63,915 bases of DNA from Lysobacter_C sp966210725 (GTDB lineage: Bacteria; Pseudomonadota; Gammaproteobacteria; Xanthomonadales; Xanthomonadaceae), in NCBI GenBank assembly GCA_966210725.1, contig CBIHLN010000005.1, forward strand, positions 1 to 63,915, written 5' to 3'. Made by a program: the position numbers and the translations under genes. Position 1 is the stretch's first letter. Each line of letters opens with the position of its first letter. Under the pieces are notes generated by a model. That model saw only the letters and a program-made list of their open reading frames with translations, did not search any database and was not told the origin of the DNA. Shown one piece after another: positions 60,559 through 63,915 of the stretch.

Positions 60559-62097
60559 GTGACGACCCCCGAGCCCTTGAGCGGCACCTTCCCCCTGTTG
60601 AGCCTGCTGATCTGGCTGCCGATCCTCGGCGGCGTGCTGACGCTGGCCTTCGGCAACGCGCGCGCCAATGCGGCGCGCTGGTTCGCCACCGGCGTCGCGG
60701 TGTTGACGCTGCTGGCCAGCGTGCTGCTGTTCACCGGTTTCGACATGACCTTCGCCGGCATGCAGTTCGCCGAGAACCGCGCCTGGGTGCCGGCCTACGA
60801 CATCCGCTACGCACTCGGCGCCGACGGCATCTCGGTCGCGCTGATCGGCCTGACCACGCTGACCTCGTTGCTGGTGCTGATCAGCGCCTGGACATCCATC
60901 GACAAGCGTGTCAGCCAGTACTACGCGGCCTTCCTGATCCTGGAAGGCCTGATGATCGGCGTGTTCTCGGCGCTGGACGCGATCCTGTTCTACGTGTTCT
61001 TCGAGGGCATGCTGATCCCGATGTTCATCATCATCGGTGTCTGGGGCGGCCCGCGCCGCGTCTATGCCTCGGTGAAGTTCTTCCTGTACACGTTCCTCGG
61101 CTCGGTGTTCATGCTGGTCGGGCTGATCTACCTGTACCTGAAGGGCGGCAGCTGGCAACTGGCGGACCTGTACCAGTTGCCGCTGACGGCGACCGAGCAG
61201 ATGTGGATCTTCTTCGCATTCCTGGCCGCGTTCGCGGTCAAGGTGCCGATGTTCCCGGTGCACACGTGGTTGCCCGATGCGCACGTCGAGGCGCCGACCG
61301 CGGGCTCTGTCGTGCTGGCGGCGATCATGCTGAAGATCGGCGGCTACGGCTTCATCCGCTTCACCCTGCCGGTCGTTCCGGACGCGTCGCAGGAGTGGGC
61401 ATGGCTGGTGATTGCGCTCAGCCTGATCGCGGTGGTGTACGTGGGCCTGGTGGCGCTGGTACAGGACGACATGAAGAAGCTGATCGCGTACTCGTCGATC
61501 TCGCACATGGGCTTCGTCACCCTGGGTACCTTCATTGCGTTTGCACTGGTGCGGGATTACGGCAACTACGATGCCGCGCGCCTGGGCCTGCAGGGCGCGA
61601 TGGTGCAGATGATCAGCCACGGCTTCATCTCGGGCGCGATGTTCACCTGCGTGGGCGTGCTGTACGACCGGATGCACAGCCGGATGATCAGGGACTACGG
61701 CGGCGTCGCCAACGTGATGCCCTGGTTCGCGGTGTTCTTCGTGCTGTTCGCCATGGCCAATTCGGGCCTGCCGGGCACGTCGGGCTTCGTGGGCGAGTTC
61801 ATGGTGATCCTGGCCAGCTTCCAGACCCATCCGCTCATCGCCTTCGCGGCGGCCACCACGCTGATCATCGGCGCGGGCTACACGTTGTGGCTGGTCAAGC
61901 GCGTGCTGTGGGGCGAAGTCGGCAACGCGCACGTGGCGGCGCTGAAGGACGTCAACGCGCGCGAGGCCACGGTGCTGGGCGTGTTCGCCGCCGGCGTGCT
62001 GGTGCTGGGCCTGTGGCCCAAGCCGCTGACCGACCTGATGGAGCCGGCCATCGCCGAGCTCACCACCCACATCGCCGTCTCCAAGCTGGCGCCTTGA
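60559..62097 (+). CDS. nuoM: NADH-quinone oxidoreductase subunit M
   Basis: NuoM is the middle antiporter-like subunit of the membrane arm. The 512-residue protein has about 14 membrane helices, the pumping glutamate in FFEGMLIPMFIIIG and KVPMFPVHTWLPDAHVEAPTAGSV with the conserved lysine and histidine. DDMKKLIAYSSISHMGF holds a further lysine. It begins with GTG at 60559, 13 bases after nuoL, and is followed by a 46-base gap before nuoN. Confidence 0.96.
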   Translation: MTTPEPLSGTFPLLSLLIWLPILGGVLTLAFGNARANAARWFATGVAVLTLLASVLLFTGFDMTFAGMQFAENRAWVPAYDIRYALGADGISVALIGLTTLTSLLVLISAWTSIDKRVSQYYAAFLILEGLMIGVFSALDAILFYVFFEGMLIPMFIIIGVWGGPRRVYASVKFFLYTFLGSVFMLVGLIYLYLKGGSWQLADLYQLPLTATEQMWIFFAFLAAFAVKVPMFPVHTWLPDAHVEAPTAGSVVLAAIMLKIGGYGFIRFTLPVVPDASQEWAWLVIALSLIAVVYVGLVALVQDDMKKLIAYSSISHMGFVTLGTFIAFALVRDYGNYDAARLGLQGAMVQMISHGFISGAMFTCVGVLYDRMHSRMIRDYGGVANVMPWFAVFFVLFAMANSGLPGTSGFVGEFMVILASFQTHPLIAFAAATTLIIGAGYTLWLVKRVLWGEVGNAHVAALKDVNAREATVLGVFAAGVLVLGLWPKPLTDLMEPAIAELTTHIAVSKLAP

Positions 62098-62143
62098 GCG
62101 CCGCCGGGCCTGCCGCTGGCGGGTCGAACCTAGAGATTCATCC

Positions 62144-63592
62144 ATGATCATGCCCGTACGATCCGCCGCCGACCTGATGCCCCTGCTCCCGGAGCTGGTG
62201 CTGGTGCTCGGTGCCTTCGCACTGCTGATGCTCGACCTGTTCCTCGACGACCGCCGCCGCGTGATTACCCACGTCTGCGCGATCGGCCTGCTGCTTGTAG
62301 CCGGGCTGATGGTGGCGATGGGCGTGGGCGGGCAGGGCACGGTGCTGGGCGGCATGTTCGTGCGCGACACCACCGCCGATGTGCTGAAGGTCGGCATCGC
62401 GATCGTCTCGGCGATCTCGATGGTCTATGCCTGGCCCTACCTGCGCGAGCGCGGCCTGTACAAGGGCGAGGTCGCGGTGCTGATGCTGTTCGCCACGCTC
62501 GGCATGATGCTGATGGTGTCGGCCAACTCGCTGGTCATGGTCTACGTCGGCCTGGAGATGCTCGCGCTGTGCTCCTACGCACTGGTGGTGACCGACCGCG
62601 ACAGCCCGATCGCATCGGAAGCCGGCATCAAGTACTTCGTGCTGGGCGCGCTGGCCTCGGGCCTGCTGCTGTACGGCATGTCGCTGGTCTACGGCGCCAC
62701 CGGCTCGTTGGATCTGGCGACCATTTCGGCGGCGGCCGAGGGCAACAGCTCGACCATGCTGGTGACCGGCATCGTATTCATGGTGGCGGGCATCGCGTTC
62801 AAGTTCGGCGCAGCCCCGTTCCACATGTGGCTGCCGGACGTGTACCACGGCGCCCCGACGGCCATCACCATCTTCATCGCCGCCGCGCCCAGCCTGGCCT
62901 CGTTCGGCATGGCCTATCGCCTGTTGCAGGAGGCGGGCGGCCCGCTGTCGGGCCACTGGCAGCTGATGCTCGGCGGGCTGGCCGCGATTTCGCTGGTGAT
63001 CGGCAACCTCAGCGCGCTGGTGCAGACCAACATCAAGCGCATGCTGGCGTACTCCACCGTGTCGCACGTCGGCTTCCTTTTCATGGGCCTGGCGGGTGGC
63101 GAATCGGGCATGGCCGCGGCGATGTTCTATGCGCTCAACTACGCGCTGACGACGGCGGCCGGCTTCGGTGCCATCGTGGTGCTGTCGCGCAAGGGTTTCG
63201 AGGCCGACCGCATCGAGGACTTCAAGGGCCTCAACGCGCGCAGCCCGGTGCTGGCGCTGATGGTGCTGTTCGTGATGGCCTCGCTGGCCGGCGTGCCGCC
63301 GTTCCTGGGCTTCTGGGCCAAGCTCGCCGTGCTGCGCGCTGCGCTCGAGGGCGGGATGATGTGGCTGGCGATTGTCGGCATCGTGTTCACCGTGATCGGC
63401 GCGTTCTACTACCTGCGCGTGATCAAGGCGATGTACTTCGACGAGCCCGCGGGCGACGTGCCGGCACCGAGCACGCACCGCCCGCTGCGCTGGACCTTCG
63501 GCCTCAACGCACTGGCGCTGCTCGTGCTGGGCCTGGGTTGGAGCCCGATCATGGCGTGGTGCCAGCGGGCGTTCGAGGTCGCGGCCGGCTGA
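62144..63592 (+). CDS. nuoN: NADH-quinone oxidoreductase subunit N
   Basis: NuoN is the antiporter-like subunit nearest the NuoJ/K/A block. The 482-residue protein has about 14 membrane helices, VYVGLEMLALCSYALV with the key glutamate, KFGAAPFHMWLPDVYHGAPTA with the conserved lysine, and NIKRMLAYSTVSHVGFL. The ATG at 62144 or at 62150 could be used. It is the last gene of the complex I operon; the tRNA-fMet promoter lies about 80 bases beyond. Confidence 0.96.
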   Translation: MIMPVRSAADLMPLLPELVLVLGAFALLMLDLFLDDRRRVITHVCAIGLLLVAGLMVAMGVGGQGTVLGGMFVRDTTADVLKVGIAIVSAISMVYAWPYLRERGLYKGEVAVLMLFATLGMMLMVSANSLVMVYVGLEMLALCSYALVVTDRDSPIASEAGIKYFVLGALASGLLLYGMSLVYGATGSLDLATISAAAEGNSSTMLVTGIVFMVAGIAFKFGAAPFHMWLPDVYHGAPTAITIFIAAAPSLASFGMAYRLLQEAGGPLSGHWQLMLGGLAAISLVIGNLSALVQTNIKRMLAYSTVSHVGFLFMGLAGGESGMAAAMFYALNYALTTAAGFGAIVVLSRKGFEADRIEDFKGLNARSPVLALMVLFVMASLAGVPPFLGFWAKLAVLRAALEGGMMWLAIVGIVFTVIGAFYYLRVIKAMYFDEPAGDVPAPSTHRPLRWTFGLNALALLVLGLGWSPIMAWCQRAFEVAAG

Positions 63593-63673
63593 TCGATCGG
63601 ACGGTTCGACGGCGTGCGCGGCAGCGTGCGTCGGATGTCATGGCGCTATTCGCATTTCGACAGTGAATAGGGC

Positions 63674-63702
63674 TTGCGCGAAAAAGCCGCCCTCCATATA
63701 AT
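63674..63702 (+). promoter_or_regulatory. Promoter of tRNA-fMet
   Basis: TTGCGC (63674-63679) and TATAAT (63697-63702) are separated by exactly 17 bp, the best sigma-70 match in the window. The -10 is followed by the G/C discriminator GGGCGG. The tRNA begins 11 bases after the -10. Confidence 0.8.
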
Positions 63703-63713
63703 GGGCGGCCTGA

Positions 63714-63790
63714 TGCGGGGTGGAGCAGTCTGGCAGCTCGTCGGGCTCATAACCCGAAGGTCGCAGGTTCAAATCCTGCCCCCGCTACCA
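63714..63790 (+). tRNA. Initiator tRNA-fMet (anticodon CAT)
   Basis: The 77-base gene includes CCA. The anticodon stem has the three G-C pairs diagnostic of initiators (GGG-CTCATAA-CCC), and the acceptor end leaves positions 1 and 72 unpaired. Here these are T1 and T72, where E. coli has C1 and A72. The T arm carries GGTTCAAATCC. In E. coli the matching gene (metY) heads the rimP-nusA-infB operon, which would lie just beyond this window. Confidence 0.95.
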
Positions 63791-63829
63791 GCTTTGGGCC
63801 GTGGAAACCGGAGTGTCCGGAATCCACAG

Positions 63830-63855
63830 GAAAGCCTCCAGGAGGCTTTCTTTTT
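63830..63855 (+). terminator. Rho-independent terminator after tRNA-fMet
   Basis: GAAAGCCT-CCAGG-AGGCTTTC forms an 8-bp or longer stem (63830-63850) followed by five T (63851-63855), 40 bases after the tRNA. Confidence 0.85.
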
Positions 63856-63874
63856 GGCCCGCAGCCTGGGCTTG

Positions 63875-63899
63875 GTGATGCGCTCTGCTCGCGCATCAC
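63875..63899. other. Hairpin at the right edge
   Basis: A perfect 9-bp inverted repeat GTGATGCGC/GCGCATCAC with a 7-base loop lies after the tRNA terminator. Its role cannot be judged because the window ends 16 bases later; it may lie in the leader of the next operon. Confidence 0.4.
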
Positions 63900-63915
63900 G
63901 CCGACATCCAGCGGT

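Noticed and set aside
58227..60761. 844-codon minus-strand open frame
   Set aside because: Antisense to nuoL, His/Arg/Gln-rich, no recognisable domain; a shadow of the coding strand.
60223..62397. 724-codon minus-strand open frame
   Set aside because: Antisense to nuoM and parts of nuoL and nuoN, with the same low-complexity His/Gln/Arg composition.

Overview
The window is a GC-rich, gene-dense piece of core chromosome from a gammaproteobacterium, most likely Xanthomonadaceae (Lysobacter, Luteimonas or Xanthomonas type). This is inferred from gene order (pcnB-folK-panBCD-pgi; queG/nnr-tsaE-amiC-mutL; fimV-truA-trpF-trpBA-accD; tpiA-secG-tRNA-Leu-nuoA-N-tRNA-fMet), from protein features such as a MutL with an endonuclease motif, and from GTAGGAGCG-type palindromic repeats. 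I saw no phage, insertion sequence, CRISPR array or toxin-antitoxin pair.

Layout. 1-402: start of a leftward 7Fe ferredoxin gene, a leftward tRNA-Glu with its terminator, and the pcnB leader. 402-6005: RNA polyadenylation, folate and pantothenate synthesis, glucose-6-phosphate isomerase. 6006-6230: repeat array. 6224-14884: queG, divergent from nnr-tsaE-amiC-mutL and two envelope proteins. 14905-18091 (leftward): RnfB-like ferredoxin, metG, DUF2147 protein. 18288-26180: apbC, dcd, HIT protein and dienelactone hydrolase, rimO, PfpI-like protein, greB, NlpE-like lipoprotein, HerA-like ATPase. 26341-30709: LysM transglycosylase, an inverted-repeat element, psd-sco divergent from prmB. 30752-30868: second repeat array. 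30914-41304: aroC, asd, fimV, truA, trpF, trpBA, accD, glmM. 41348-42298: Fe(II)/2-oxoglutarate oxygenase-like gene. 42429-46881: a tightly overlapping four-gene unit encoding a periplasmic cupredoxin, a membrane GGDEF-EAL protein, a DUF3034 outer-membrane barrel and a truncated-hemoglobin lipoprotein, behind a sigma-54-like promoter. 46961-63592: tpiA, secG, tRNA-Leu and the complete 14-subunit complex I operon, then tRNA-fMet and its terminator.

Most genes are housekeeping, in short overlapping operons. A recurrent promoter core, TANAATCG followed by a G/C-rich discriminator, precedes many of them. The most interesting segment is the 42.4-46.9 kb unit, which lies between glmM and tpiA (neighbours in Pseudomonas) and joins copper and heme envelope proteins to c-di-GMP turnover. 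The complex I operon similarly sits between tRNA-Leu(GAG) and tRNA-fMet, which are close neighbours in other gammaproteobacteria.

All coordinates and residue counts were read by eye. Family assignments rest on motif recognition, not database searches.
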